Assembly (NCBI GenBank): GCA_002412965.1
Contig: DHWB01000014.1
Span: forward strand, 1-64,000
Source: Desulfomicrobium sp. UBA5193
GTDB taxonomy: Bacteria > Desulfobacterota > Desulfovibrionia > Desulfovibrionales > Desulfomicrobiaceae
Direction: 5' to 3'
Length of the DNA stretch: 64,000 nucleotides
Position 1 is the stretch's first letter, and every line of letters begins with the position of its first letter. Shown here piece by piece: positions 35,450 through 43,786 of this stretch. Position numbers and translations under genes: made by a program. The notes below the pieces were generated by a model. That model did no database searches. It was not told the DNA's origin and saw only the letters and a program-made list of their open reading frames with translations.

Positions 35450-36373
35450 CTAGGCCTTCATGCGAGCCATCACTTCGCGGACGATGTCTGCAACGACATC
35501 ATGGTTGGAGCCGTTGACAACCGGCACGGATGCGGCCTCGACCTTGAGCCCCAGGAGTTTGGCGGCGTTGTCGTACATGATCTTCTGCCGTACTTCCGGT
35601 TTGAAGGAAAGTTGCTTGTAGGTGTTCAGCGCCTCGCGGAAATCTACGAAGGGGTGGGCGCTGGCGTAAAGTATCTTGTCGGCGATCATCGTATTGGCCG
35701 CCTGGACGTAGGCCTCGGACATGGGGGAGAACTCGTATTCCGAAAGTTCGATGTACACGTTGCGGTTGCGCTGGGCCACAATGATCGCCTCGTTGACCCA
35801 GGGATAGCCGCCGTGGCTGATGACTATCTTCAGATCAGGGAAATCCCGGGCCACGAAGTCGATGTAGCGCGGCGCCACGTGATCGATGATGGCGCCGGGC
35901 ACCAGGGTGGCCGGGCCGGTGGTGAAGACGATGGGCACGTCGAGTTCGCAGCACTTGGCGTAGATGGGGTAGTATTTGGCGTCGTTGGCGTAGATCTGCG
36001 CCAGGTAGGGGTCCACGGCCGCGCCGTGCATGCCGATGTCCTGCACCGAGGCCTTGAGCTCGTATACGGCCTTCATGCCCTTGTGCGGGTCGAGCCCCAC
36101 GAATCCGAAGAACTTGTTCGGAAACTTTTTGACGAATTCGAGCACGCTCTCGTTGTTGGATTTGGCGCCGTAGGTGGTCTCGCAGTCGCGGCCGGTGATG
36201 ACGGCGCGCTCGACGCCGTGGCTATCGAGATCGGCCACAACCTCTTCGACGGTCTGCGGCTTCATCTTGGAGAAGTCGATGGATTCGCACAGTCCCTTGA
36301 ACATCTTGCTGTTCTGGATGCCGGAGATGGTCTGCTGCGTGTTCGGCCTGAACCGGAAGTCTATGACCTTCAT
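35450..36373 (-). CDS. Amidohydrolase-like protein with probable microcompartment-targeting tail
   Basis: The 307-residue protein has a TIM-barrel amidohydrolase-2 (PF04909) pattern: DFRFRPNT, GLDPHKGMKAVYEL, IVISHGGYPWVNEA, ASAHPFVDFREALN, MYDNAAKLLGL. The usual N-terminal metal site D-x-H-x-H is replaced by DFRFRP, so metal binding may be altered or lost. After the barrel and a short linker, residues 283-307 (NHDVVADIVREVMARMKA) form an amphipathic helix. That is the form of an encapsulation peptide. It lies in the microcompartment operon. The reaction is unknown. Confidence 0.72.
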   Translation of the reverse strand: MKVIDFRFRPNTQQTISGIQNSKMFKGLCESIDFSKMKPQTVEEVVADLDSHGVERAVITGRDCETTYGAKSNNESVLEFVKKFPNKFFGFVGLDPHKGMKAVYELKASVQDIGMHGAAVDPYLAQIYANDAKYYPIYAKCCELDVPIVFTTGPATLVPGAIIDHVAPRYIDFVARDFPDLKIVISHGGYPWVNEAIIVAQRNRNVYIELSEYEFSPMSEAYVQAANTMIADKILYASAHPFVDFREALNTYKQLSFKPEVRQKIMYDNAAKLLGLKVEAASVPVVNGSNHDVVADIVREVMARMKA

Positions 36374-36404
36374 AATATGTTCGCCTCGCGTTATGAGTTG
36401 ATCG

Positions 36405-37226
36405 TTATATGCCGTCGCCCGCCAGGGCCGCGATGGCCAGGGGGGTGAGCAGCAGTGGCTGGGACGGGAGGGTCACGGGTAGGCCCAGTTCAGCGGCGAG
36501 CACGTCGGCCACGCCGGCCAGGCAGCAGGTGCCTCCCGAAAGAATGATGCGTTCCACGTCGTGGCCGCGGATATGGCGGGCCACGATGTCCCCGACGCGT
36601 TGGATGGTCGGGCGGACGAGGCTTAAGATCTCACGGTTTCCGGGTGTGCGTTTGAGCTTCTCGGCCTCGTCGAAAGATATGTCATAGTGCCCGGCCAGGA
36701 CCAGGCTGACGTGCCTGCCGCCCGTGGGCTCGTCCGCGCTGAAGACCACCTTGCCCCCTTGGACCACGGCCGTGCCCGTGGTTCCGCCACCGATGTCCAC
36801 CACAGCGGCCTTGTCCAGTTCCAGGAGACGCGCCACGCAGGACGGCTCGTCCAGCACCCCGGAGACCTCAAGCCAGGCGGCCTCCAGGATGTTGGTGGAC
36901 AGCTTCGGGTCCGTGCCCGGGGGAAAGGACGTGGCCGCGCGGGTGATCTCGCGGCCGATCCGCCTCGACGCTTTGGCGGTCAGGTCGCGGACGATGTCGA
37001 TGGCGCCGGGGTAGTCCACAACCACCCCGTCGCGCACGACTTCGGCCCACTCCAGGAAGGCCGCCACCGGTTCGCCCGCGGCGTCGAGGACCATGAGCAC
37101 CACATCGGCTGTACCCAAGTCGATGCCGACGCTGATCGGCCCCTGAACCGCAACCGGTTCCTCCCGGTTGAGGATGAGGGCGGCCTTTTCAAGCCGCCGC
37201 CGGCATTCTTCCCAGGTAACAGGCAT
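36405..37226 (-). CDS. eutJ: EutJ-like actin/Hsp70-fold protein
   Basis: The 273-residue protein has a sugar-kinase/Hsp70 ATPase fold: phosphate-1 loop GIDLGTADVVLMVLD, phosphate-2 loop VVDIGGGTTGTAVV, adenosine motif ILSGGTCCLAGV. EutJ is a microcompartment-associated chaperone-like protein whose exact role is unsettled. It overlaps nothing and starts 2 bases past the aldehyde dehydrogenase stop, so it is co-expressed. Confidence 0.88.
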   Translation of the reverse strand: MPVTWEECRRRLEKAALILNREEPVAVQGPISVGIDLGTADVVLMVLDAAGEPVAAFLEWAEVVRDGVVVDYPGAIDIVRDLTAKASRRIGREITRAATSFPPGTDPKLSTNILEAAWLEVSGVLDEPSCVARLLELDKAAVVDIGGGTTGTAVVQGGKVVFSADEPTGGRHVSLVLAGHYDISFDEAEKLKRTPGNREILSLVRPTIQRVGDIVARHIRGHDVERIILSGGTCCLAGVADVLAAELGLPVTLPSQPLLLTPLAIAALAGDGI

Positions 37227-37227
37227 G

Positions 37228-38643
37228 TCACACGATCCTGAAGCTGCCGACCAGGGTGCAGCGCCGCAGACGCACGAAGGTGCGCGCGTTGGTCACGCCC
37301 TCTCCCGTCGGGGTGGAGATGGTCATGGACGTCCAGCCTTCACCGCCTGCGCCCAGTCCCGCCACATGCGGGCCGTTCTTGACGAAGAGGCTCGTATTGG
37401 CGCGTCTGGCCATGGCGTGCATGTAGTCGATGTTGCGGGAGTACATGCCGGCCGTGTGGCGCAGGCCGCGTTCCAGGGTCATGGCCCAGTCGATGGCCTC
37501 GGTAACGTCGCGGGCACGCAGCAGCGGCAGGATGGGCATCATCTGCTCGACTCGGGCGAAGACGTGGTCCAGGTCCCGGTCCACATCCACGAAGAGCAGC
37601 CGGCAGGACTCGGGCACGGAGAAGCCGGCGGCTTTGGCCAGTTCGGAAGCGTCGCGGCCGACCCACTTGGGGTTGGGGCGGCACTTGGGGCCGGGGTAGT
37701 CGAGGAGCACGGCTTTGGCCATGCTTTCGGCCTGGGCCTTGGTGATCTCCACGGCGCCCACGGCCGCGAGCTCGCGCTTCAAGGCGTCGGCGATGGAGTC
37801 CACGGCGATGATCTCCTTCTCGTCGGCGCAGACGATGTTGTTGTCGAAGGACGCGCCGGCGTAGATGCCGCGGGCCGCCAGGGCGAGATCGGCGGTCTCG
37901 TCCACGACCACGGGCGGGTTGCCCGCACCGGCCGCGATGAGGCGCTTGTTGGTGATCTTGCGCGCGGCCTCGACCACGGCCTCGCCGCCGGTCACCACCA
38001 GCAGGTCGATGCCGGGGTAGGTGAAAAGCTGGCGCGCGTTGTCGATGCTCGGCTCCTTGACGCAGGTCATCAGGTTATTGATGCCCACCTCTTCATGCAG
38101 AGCCTTGTTCAAGATTTTGATGGCCTCCTGGGTGGTCCGCTTGGCACCAGGATGCGGGGCAAAGACGACCGCGTTGCCACCGCTGATCATGCTGATGGAA
38201 TTGTTGATGACCGTGGCCGCAGGGTTTGTCGACGGCGTGACCGATGCGATGACGCCCCAGGCCGCGTTCTCCACCAGAGTCAGGCCCATGTCGCCGGAGA
38301 TGGCACTGGGTGAGAGAATTTCTGGACCAGGCGTGCGGTCGGCAACCAGGAGGTTCTTTTTGACCTTGTCCTCGATGCGCCCCATGCCCGTCTCATCCAC
38401 GGCCATTTCCGCCAGGCGCCGGGCGTTGGCCCGGGCGGCGCGGCGGATGATCGAGACCGCCTGCTCGCGCATGGCCAGGGTGTCGATTTTTCCGTGCGCT
38501 TCCTGGGCCGCGTTCACGGCGTCCTCCAGGCGTTCGAAAACGCCCCAGTCCCCCGCGCCTGCCGACTGGCAGGCTGCGGCCGGCACGCGGCCAAGCTGCC
38601 GGATGACTTCATCCACGATTCGTTCGATATCTACGCTCTGCAT
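37228..38643 (-). CDS. CoA-acylating aldehyde dehydrogenase (microcompartment)
   Basis: The 471-residue protein starts at 38643 (MQSVDIERIV, AAGGGG upstream). Residues 1-18 (DIERIVDEVIRQLG) form an amphipathic helix and act as a likely encapsulation peptide, followed by an Ala/Gly linker. The catalytic Cys272 lies in FDNNIVCADEK. Cofactor-loop elements include TPSTNPAATVINN and VTGGEAVVEAA. It converts acetaldehyde, NAD and CoA to acetyl-CoA, as EutE/PduP do. Here the acetaldehyde would come from isethionate cleavage. Confidence 0.92.
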   Translation of the reverse strand: MQSVDIERIVDEVIRQLGRVPAAACQSAGAGDWGVFERLEDAVNAAQEAHGKIDTLAMREQAVSIIRRAARANARRLAEMAVDETGMGRIEDKVKKNLLVADRTPGPEILSPSAISGDMGLTLVENAAWGVIASVTPSTNPAATVINNSISMISGGNAVVFAPHPGAKRTTQEAIKILNKALHEEVGINNLMTCVKEPSIDNARQLFTYPGIDLLVVTGGEAVVEAARKITNKRLIAAGAGNPPVVVDETADLALAARGIYAGASFDNNIVCADEKEIIAVDSIADALKRELAAVGAVEITKAQAESMAKAVLLDYPGPKCRPNPKWVGRDASELAKAAGFSVPESCRLLFVDVDRDLDHVFARVEQMMPILPLLRARDVTEAIDWAMTLERGLRHTAGMYSRNIDYMHAMARRANTSLFVKNGPHVAGLGAGGEGWTSMTISTPTGEGVTNARTFVRLRRCTLVGSFRIV

Positions 38644-38663
38644 GGGCAACGCCCCTTACCTCA

Positions 38664-38948
38664 TTATTTGTTGAAGAAAATCTCATTCCGCGAAGTCACC
38701 TGGTCCACGATACCGACCACGCTGAGGTCCAGCGGAGTTCTGGTTTCGAGGAGCATCCTGGCCGAGCTGCCGCGGACCATGAGCACCAGTTCGCCCTCGC
38801 CGGCGCCGAGAATGTCCGCCGCCACCTGCCCTGCCCGAAGGACGTTGCCGCGGGCGTCCACGATGTCCACCAGTAAGAGGGTCAAATTGGGCAGACCCGG
38901 ATCGCGCACCGTGGACACCACCTGACCTACCACCTTGCCGAGTTCCAT
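38664..38948 (-). CDS. EutN/CcmL pentameric shell vertex protein
   Basis: The 94-residue protein begins MELGKVVGQVVSTVRDPGLP, with LLVDIVDARGN, VAADILGAGEGELVLMVRGSSAR and VVGIVDQV. This is the standard BMC-P fold that closes shell vertices. GGAGACGGAG precedes the start. It is the only pentamer gene in the locus. Confidence 0.93.
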   Translation of the reverse strand: MELGKVVGQVVSTVRDPGLPNLTLLLVDIVDARGNVLRAGQVAADILGAGEGELVLMVRGSSARMLLETRTPLDLSVVGIVDQVTSRNEIFFNK

Positions 38949-39000
38949 ACTCCGTCTCCTCGCATGTCCCCGCGGCGCGGTTCCCACGCCGCGGGTCATG

Positions 39001-39279
39001 CTACTTCTTGGAAATGGGGAAGATCGCCTCGAGGTCCGTATGCGGCCGGGGGATGACATGCACGGCGACCACTTCGCCGACACGGGCGGCTGCGGCTGCG
39101 CCGGCGTCGGTCGCGGCCTTGCATGCGGCGACGTCGCCCCTGACCATGGCGGCGACGAGCCCGCCTCCGATTCTCTCGTACCCGACCAGCTGCACCCGCG
39201 CGGCCTTGGTCATGGCGTCGGTGGCCTCGATCAGCGCGGTCATTCCCTTGGTTTCAATGATACCCAATGCGTCCATCAT
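39001..39279 (-). CDS. Hexameric microcompartment shell protein (BMC-H)
   Basis: The 92-residue protein carries a single BMC domain: ALGIIETKGMTALIEATDAM, VGYERIGGGLVAAMVRGDVAAC, VVAVHVIPRPH. It is nearly identical to the protein at 41610, so the two are recent duplicates and probably the main facet protein. Pore residues lie around RIGGG. Confidence 0.93.
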   Translation of the reverse strand: MMDALGIIETKGMTALIEATDAMTKAARVQLVGYERIGGGLVAAMVRGDVAACKAATDAGAAAAARVGEVVAVHVIPRPHTDLEAIFPISKK

Positions 39280-39310
39280 GTTTTTTTCTCCGTAAGTGTT
39301 TGAAGTGCGG

Positions 39311-39670
39311 TTATTTTTTCTTGCCCTTGGCCAGCTTCGCGGCAGGGGCGGTGGCGATGTGGAACATGGACCCGGCGTGCCCGGATATGAGCTCGACGGT
39401 GTCCGCCAGGGGACGGCCGATGAGGTTGCTGCCTATCAGCGCCCCCAGGCGCGTGCCGGCGGCTTTGCCCGCGTCTACGGCGGCCTTGCATGCAGCCAGG
39501 TCGCCTGTGCAGACCACGGTGATGAGGCCAGCGTCGGCGTTGCACACGCTCTTCACGTGGATATTGGCGCTCTTGAGCATGACGTCGGCCACTTCCGTGG
39601 CGGCGATGAGGCCGAAGATCTCCACGAAGCCCATGGCGTCGTGCTCGAAGGAAAAGGAATCGGAAGCCAT
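39311..39670 (-). CDS. BMC-H shell protein with N-terminal extension
   Basis: The protein has 119 residues and starts at 39670 (MASDSFSFEHDAMG, AGGAGAGA upstream). The BMC domain begins GFVEIFGLIAATEVADVMLK. Further motifs are TVVCTGDLAACKAAVDAG and a basic tail KLAKGKKK. It diverges from the other two hexamers (CNADAGLI at the pore side), suggesting a different permeability or a special facet. Confidence 0.9.
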   Translation of the reverse strand: MASDSFSFEHDAMGFVEIFGLIAATEVADVMLKSANIHVKSVCNADAGLITVVCTGDLAACKAAVDAGKAAGTRLGALIGSNLIGRPLADTVELISGHAGSMFHIATAPAAKLAKGKKK

Positions 39671-39678
39671 GTCTCTCC

Positions 39679-40236
39679 TCACATGATAAAGGGCAAAAGA
39701 TCCGGGGAAATGCCGGCGATGACCACCTTGCGCACCAAAAGCCCTGACTCGCCAACCGCGTCCGAGCCGGCGGAAACGGCCGCCTGCACCGACGCGATGT
39801 CGCCCGAAAGCAGACAGATGGCCTTGCCGCCCAGACCCATGGCCAGGCGCACCTCGATCAGGCTGACCCGGGCGCTCTTCACCGCGGTGTCGGCGGCCAC
39901 CACGGCCGAGGCCGCGGAATAGGTCTCGATGACACCGACCGCCCCGCCCGGGACGTGCTCGCCCGTGCAGGACAGGGCAGAGATCACTTCATGGCTGATG
40001 TTCGGGATCAGGAAATGGTCCACGATGGCGCCCTCGGCCATGGCCAGGCCGACGTTGACCGCGGCCCTGGTCGAGGCCACGTCGCCGTGGACCGCGACCA
40101 CGAACTTGCCCGGGCAGATGGTCTTGACGATGAGCGGGGCCGCCTGGGCGGCCTTGAGCATGGCGTCGGCGGCTTCGATGCCCAGCGCGATGCTGTTGAA
40201 TTCAATCATGCCGACGGCTTGTAGTCTGGCGATCAC
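39679..40236 (-). CDS. Tandem-domain shell protein, PduT-like (BMC-T)
   Basis: The 185-residue protein has two BMC domains, about 1-90 (VGMIEFNSIALGIEAADAML) and 95-185 (GVIETYSAASAVVAADTAV). TICPGKFVVAVHGDV matches the place where PduT carries the Cys that binds a 4Fe-4S cluster at the trimer pore. GTG start overlaps the PduS-like gene stop (GTGA), so the two are coupled, as expected for partners in electron transfer through the shell. Confidence 0.9.
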   Translation of the reverse strand: MIARLQAVGMIEFNSIALGIEAADAMLKAAQAAPLIVKTICPGKFVVAVHGDVASTRAAVNVGLAMAEGAIVDHFLIPNISHEVISALSCTGEHVPGGAVGVIETYSAASAVVAADTAVKSARVSLIEVRLAMGLGGKAICLLSGDIASVQAAVSAGSDAVGESGLLVRKVVIAGISPDLLPFIM

Positions 40237-41576
40237 CTTGAGACTCCTTTGATGACGACTGCTGTATCGACGTGGACGACGCGCCCCGTGATCGAGGCGT
40301 GAACCCGGGCTCCGAGGGCCTTGTCCGGAATTTCCCCGATGACATCCCCGGCCAGGACCTCGTCACCGGGCCTGACCACGGCTGCGGCCGGGGCCCCGAT
40401 GTGCTGGCTCAGGGGGATGCGCACTTCGTCCGCCCCGAACTCGCCCATGAATTCAGGATGGAGGTCCATGTAGCCGGCCAGTCCGGTTTTGAGTGTCAGT
40501 CGCGAGGTGGGCACCTTGCGATAAGGGCGCAGGGCCGACTGCTCCAGGCGCAGTTCGCGCGGGCCGTCGTAGCGCACGCCCTTTTCGCGAAAGGCCGTTT
40601 TGAGCATGGCGTTGATGCGCCGCGGGGAGAGGCCCATGGGGCAGCTGAACAGCTCGCACACCCCGCATTCGCAGCAGAGCATCGCCTGCATGGCACCATC
40701 GGCCGCACCCACGCCCGACCCGAAGGCTTTCATGACGCGGTGCGTCTCGAAACCCTGGCCGACGAGATAGCGTGGACAGAGGTCCGTGCAGAAACGGCAC
40801 TGGATACAGGCCGTCGCCGCGCGCCGGCGCATGACTTCGGGGGAGAGGGTCGCGGCCTGATGCAGATAGTGCCCGCGAGGCAAGACGATAAGCCCGCCCG
40901 TTGTCTTGGTGACAACGGCCTGATCCAGAGCTTCCCGGCTCTCGATGAAGGAGCCCATCATGGGGCCGCCCTTGATGAAGACAGGGTCGTCCACGGTCGG
41001 CCCGCCGCAGAGGTCCAGGCAGCGGCCGAGGCTCATGCCGATGGGCACGTCGATGACGCCGGGCCTCGCCACGTCTCCGGTCACGGTCATGACCTTCCTG
41101 CAGACGGGCTCGCCGCGCATGGCCCTGCTCACGCGCACCAGGGTCCCGACGTTGGTCACCAGGGCGTCCACGTCTTTTGGCAGGCCCAGGGGCGGGATGG
41201 TGCGGCCGGTGACCTCGTGCACCAGGATCTGCTCGTCCCCGGCCGGGTAGAAGTTGTCCAGCAGGGCCAGTTCCACGCCGGCCTGTTCCGCGGGCCCTTT
41301 GAGGGCGCTTATGGCCGTGGCGTACTTGGCCTTGAGGGCCACCACGGCCCGTGTCGCCCCTGTAGCCGCCCGGATGGCCGAGACGGCTTCAATGATCTCG
41401 GAAGAACAGCTCCGAATGAGATGCTGATCCGTGTGCAGCAGCGGTTCGCACTCGCAGCCGTTGGCGATGAGGGTGCCAACCTGCGTGTCGTACTTGACGT
41501 GCGCGGGAAATCCGGCGCCGCCTTCACCGACAACGCCGGCCTGGCGAACCGCCTGGATCAATGTGGATGCGTTCAT
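40233..41576 (-). CDS. PduS-like flavo-iron-sulfur protein (RnfC family)
   Basis: The protein has about 447 residues. It has an N-terminal Gly-rich flavin/NADH region (GVVGEGGAGFPAHVK), a central SLBB/RnfC-like part, and two 4Fe-4S motifs: CIQCRFCTDLCP and CCECGVCELFSCP. PduS oxidises NADH and passes electrons on, originally described as a cobalamin reductase. This locus has no B12 enzyme. Its likely job here is to reoxidise NADH made by the aldehyde dehydrogenase and send electrons to the PduT-like pore cluster. Confidence 0.9.
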   Translation of the reverse strand: MNASTLIQAVRQAGVVGEGGAGFPAHVKYDTQVGTLIANGCECEPLLHTDQHLIRSCSSEIIEAVSAIRAATGATRAVVALKAKYATAISALKGPAEQAGVELALLDNFYPAGDEQILVHEVTGRTIPPLGLPKDVDALVTNVGTLVRVSRAMRGEPVCRKVMTVTGDVARPGVIDVPIGMSLGRCLDLCGGPTVDDPVFIKGGPMMGSFIESREALDQAVVTKTTGGLIVLPRGHYLHQAATLSPEVMRRRAATACIQCRFCTDLCPRYLVGQGFETHRVMKAFGSGVGAADGAMQAMLCCECGVCELFSCPMGLSPRRINAMLKTAFREKGVRYDGPRELRLEQSALRPYRKVPTSRLTLKTGLAGYMDLHPEFMGEFGADEVRIPLSQHIGAPAAAVVRPGDEVLAGDVIGEIPDKALGARVHASITGRVVHVDTAVVIKGVSR

Positions 41577-41609
41577 GGTCACATTCCTGGCTTGGGCCGT
41601 GGCTCGCGG

Positions 41610-41894
41610 CTATTTTTTCTTGATCGGGAAGATTTCTTCCAGATCGCCGTGGGGGCGGGGAATAACATGCGTGGCAACCACTTCGCCCACGCGCTTGGCG
41701 GCTGCCACGCCGGCGTCGGTCGCAGCCTTGCAGGCGGCGACATCGCCGCGGACCAGTACGGTGACGAGTCCGCCGCCGATCTGCTGGTAGCCGACCAACT
41801 GCACGCGCGCGGCCTTGGCCATGGCGTCGGCGGCCTCGATAAGAGCGGTCAGACCTTTGGTTTCGATCATGCCCAATGCGTCCATAGAATCCAT
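41610..41894 (-). CDS. Hexameric microcompartment shell protein (BMC-H)
   Basis: The 94-residue protein begins MDSMDALGMIETKGLTALIE. The same core as at 39001 is present (VGYQQIGGGLVTVLVRGDVAAC, VVATHVIPRPHGDLEEIF). A strong AAGGAGG ribosome site precedes the start. The pore loop is QQIGGG instead of ERIGGG, a charge change at the pore. Confidence 0.93.
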   Translation of the reverse strand: MDSMDALGMIETKGLTALIEAADAMAKAARVQLVGYQQIGGGLVTVLVRGDVAACKAATDAGVAAAKRVGEVVATHVIPRPHGDLEEIFPIKKK

Positions 41895-41933
41895 AAGAAG
41901 CCTCCTTGGTGTTACGAATCGGAGATGTCCCGT

Positions 41934-42935
41934 TTATTGGGGCATCTGGCCACGCCGCAGGCACAAGCCGATGACGGCGACATTGTAGATATCCTGGGCG
42001 CTGCACCCCCTGGAGAGGTCGTGCCAGCCACCCTCGAAGCCCTGCAAAAACGGCCCGAGCGCCTTGTACCCGGCCAGGCGCTGGACCAGCTTGTACCCGA
42101 TGTTCCCGGCCTCCAGAGACGGGAACACGAAGACGTTGGCCCGGCCCATAAGGACGCTGCCCGGCGCCTTCAGCGCCGCCACTTCGGGCAGCGACGCCGC
42201 GTCGAACTGCAACTCGCCGTCGATGACGATGTCCGGGGCGCGCTCGCCGACCAACTCCACGGCCTCGCGCACCATGGCAGTCCGGGGATGCTCGGCGCTG
42301 CCCTTGGTCGAGAAGGACAGCATGGCCACACGGGGCTCCTCGCCCAACAGCGTGCGGGCCATGCCGGCTGAGGCGATGGCGATGTCGGCCAGGATCTCGG
42401 CCGTGGGTTCGGGCACTACGGCACAATCGGCGAAGACAAAGCGCTGCTGCCCGTCGGGCGAGATCATGAGGAAAAAGCTGGAGATGGTCCGGATGCCCTG
42501 CTTGCGGGGCAGGATGGCCAGGCCGGCCCGGAGCACGTCAGCCGTAGAGGACAGGTTGCCGCAGACGCCGACCTCGACCTCGCCCCGACGGACCATCATG
42601 GCTGAGGCCGCCAGCGGGCAGGCCATGGATTTCTCGGCGGCTTCCATGGTCACGGGCTTGCCCTTTTCCTGACGCATGACGAAATATGCTTCGCTGTTCT
42701 TGCGGTGCAGAGCCGGATTCGCATGGTCCACCACGGTCACTGCCGGGGAGGGCAGGTTTGCCCGACGGATGCGGTCGCGGATGGCGAAGGGGGAGTGCAG
42801 GAGCACAGGCTCGGCCACTCCGTCCGCCTTGAGGCGGGCGGCGGCGGTCAAGACGCGGTCGTCAAGGCTATCGGGCAGGGCGACCACGCCCGGGTTCCTG
42901 CGGCAGGCTTCAATGCAACTTTCGATGATGTCCAT
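41934..42935 (-). CDS. pta: Phosphate acetyltransferase (PTA/PTB type)
   Basis: The 333-residue protein has the usual phosphotransacetylase length and pattern: VALPDSLDDRVLTAAARLKADG near the start, NLSSTADVLRAGLAILP, DCAVVPEPTAEILADIA, MLSFSTKGSAEHP, VIDGELQFDAA, NVFVFPSLEAGNIGYKLVQR. It makes acetyl phosphate and frees CoA for the aldehyde dehydrogenase. Most microcompartments use the unrelated PduL, so the Pta type is notable. No acetate kinase is in the locus unless the EutQ-like protein supplies it. Confidence 0.92.
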   Translation of the reverse strand: MDIIESCIEACRRNPGVVALPDSLDDRVLTAAARLKADGVAEPVLLHSPFAIRDRIRRANLPSPAVTVVDHANPALHRKNSEAYFVMRQEKGKPVTMEAAEKSMACPLAASAMMVRRGEVEVGVCGNLSSTADVLRAGLAILPRKQGIRTISSFFLMISPDGQQRFVFADCAVVPEPTAEILADIAIASAGMARTLLGEEPRVAMLSFSTKGSAEHPRTAMVREAVELVGERAPDIVIDGELQFDAASLPEVAALKAPGSVLMGRANVFVFPSLEAGNIGYKLVQRLAGYKALGPFLQGFEGGWHDLSRGCSAQDIYNVAVIGLCLRRGQMPQ

Positions 42936-42947
42936 GTGCGGCGCGTC

Positions 42948-43625
42948 CTAAGCAAGCCCGTTGATGCAGGCCAGTCTGACCTTGGCGGGGGCGCTCAGGG
43001 AGACGCGGGACCCTTCAGGCAGGTAGGCCATGTCCCCGGGACGGGCCACAACGGTGCGGCCGTCGAACTGCAGGTGCAGCTCGCCGTCGATGACCACGAG
43101 GATCTCAGGGGCCTCCACGTTGCGCTCGAAGGACATTGCCTCCCAGGCCAGATAGCCTGCCGCGAGCTTGGATTCCCCGGGCCGGCCGAAGGCTTCGGCC
43201 AAGACGGTCCGCTCCTTGATGGCGGATGTGCCGGTCGCCTTCGCGAGAAGGTCGGCGCTATCAACGAATATGACGCCGGAGGCCTGACTGCCGCCACTTT
43301 GCATCGAGGACATCCTGGCGGCGACGGCATCCCGTACGAGGCGTGCGACCAGGGCGCCGTCTGCGTCAGGAGGCAGCACGCCCTGCATGCTCTCCACTAC
43401 CCGGCGCACGAGATCGCCAAGTTCCGGCGCGTCGCCGGGGATCGCCGGGCCTGGCTCACAGGGTAAACCTGGGGGGCATTCGTCGATCAGGTCCACGCCG
43501 AACTCCAGGGCCTTGTCCCGGGCCTGGGCGGTGACGATGCATTCGGCCGGCGAAGCGTACAGGGTCTTTTCCCCGCAGGATACTGCTTGAAGGATGTCGG
43601 TTTCGGTGATGATGCGCTTTGCCAT
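42948..43625 (-). CDS. eutQ: EutQ-like cupin protein
   Basis: The 225-residue protein has an N-terminal part MAKRIITETDILQAVSCGEK (EutT/EutQ-type opening), a linker of about 70 residues, and a C-terminal cupin (EILVVIDGELHLQF, PGDMAYLPEGSRVSL). EutQ has been linked to shell assembly and, in Salmonella, to acetate kinase activity. Either would suit the neighbouring phosphotransacetylase. Confidence 0.85.
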   Translation of the reverse strand: MAKRIITETDILQAVSCGEKTLYASPAECIVTAQARDKALEFGVDLIDECPPGLPCEPGPAIPGDAPELGDLVRRVVESMQGVLPPDADGALVARLVRDAVAARMSSMQSGGSQASGVIFVDSADLLAKATGTSAIKERTVLAEAFGRPGESKLAAGYLAWEAMSFERNVEAPEILVVIDGELHLQFDGRTVVARPGDMAYLPEGSRVSLSAPAKVRLACINGLA

Positions 43626-43745
43626 GCGTGTCTCCGGAATTTTGTTTAATATCTAAAATAATTAACTTTTCAGTACTCAGGCCGCTGTGAAAAAGTCCGC
43701 AAGATCCCTGTCCCGGGCGCAAGCGTCGTCAGCCGGGTTCATGTT

Positions 43746-43770
43746 GCCGCCGGATGGAGCATCCGGCGGC
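43746..43770 (-). promoter_or_regulatory. Intercistronic hairpin between TRAP and eutQ
   Basis: An 11-bp perfect stem (GCCGCCGGATG/CATCCGGCGGC) with loop GAG has no U tract. It probably stabilises the upstream transporter mRNA or lowers read-through into the enzyme and shell genes. Confidence 0.55.
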
Positions 43771-43786
43771 GTGTTTCACGGTAGGT

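Noticed and set aside
40272..42371. Long plus-strand open frame across the PduS and shell genes
   Set aside because: It is antisense to well-supported genes in high-G+C DNA, with no recognisable motifs or ribosome site.
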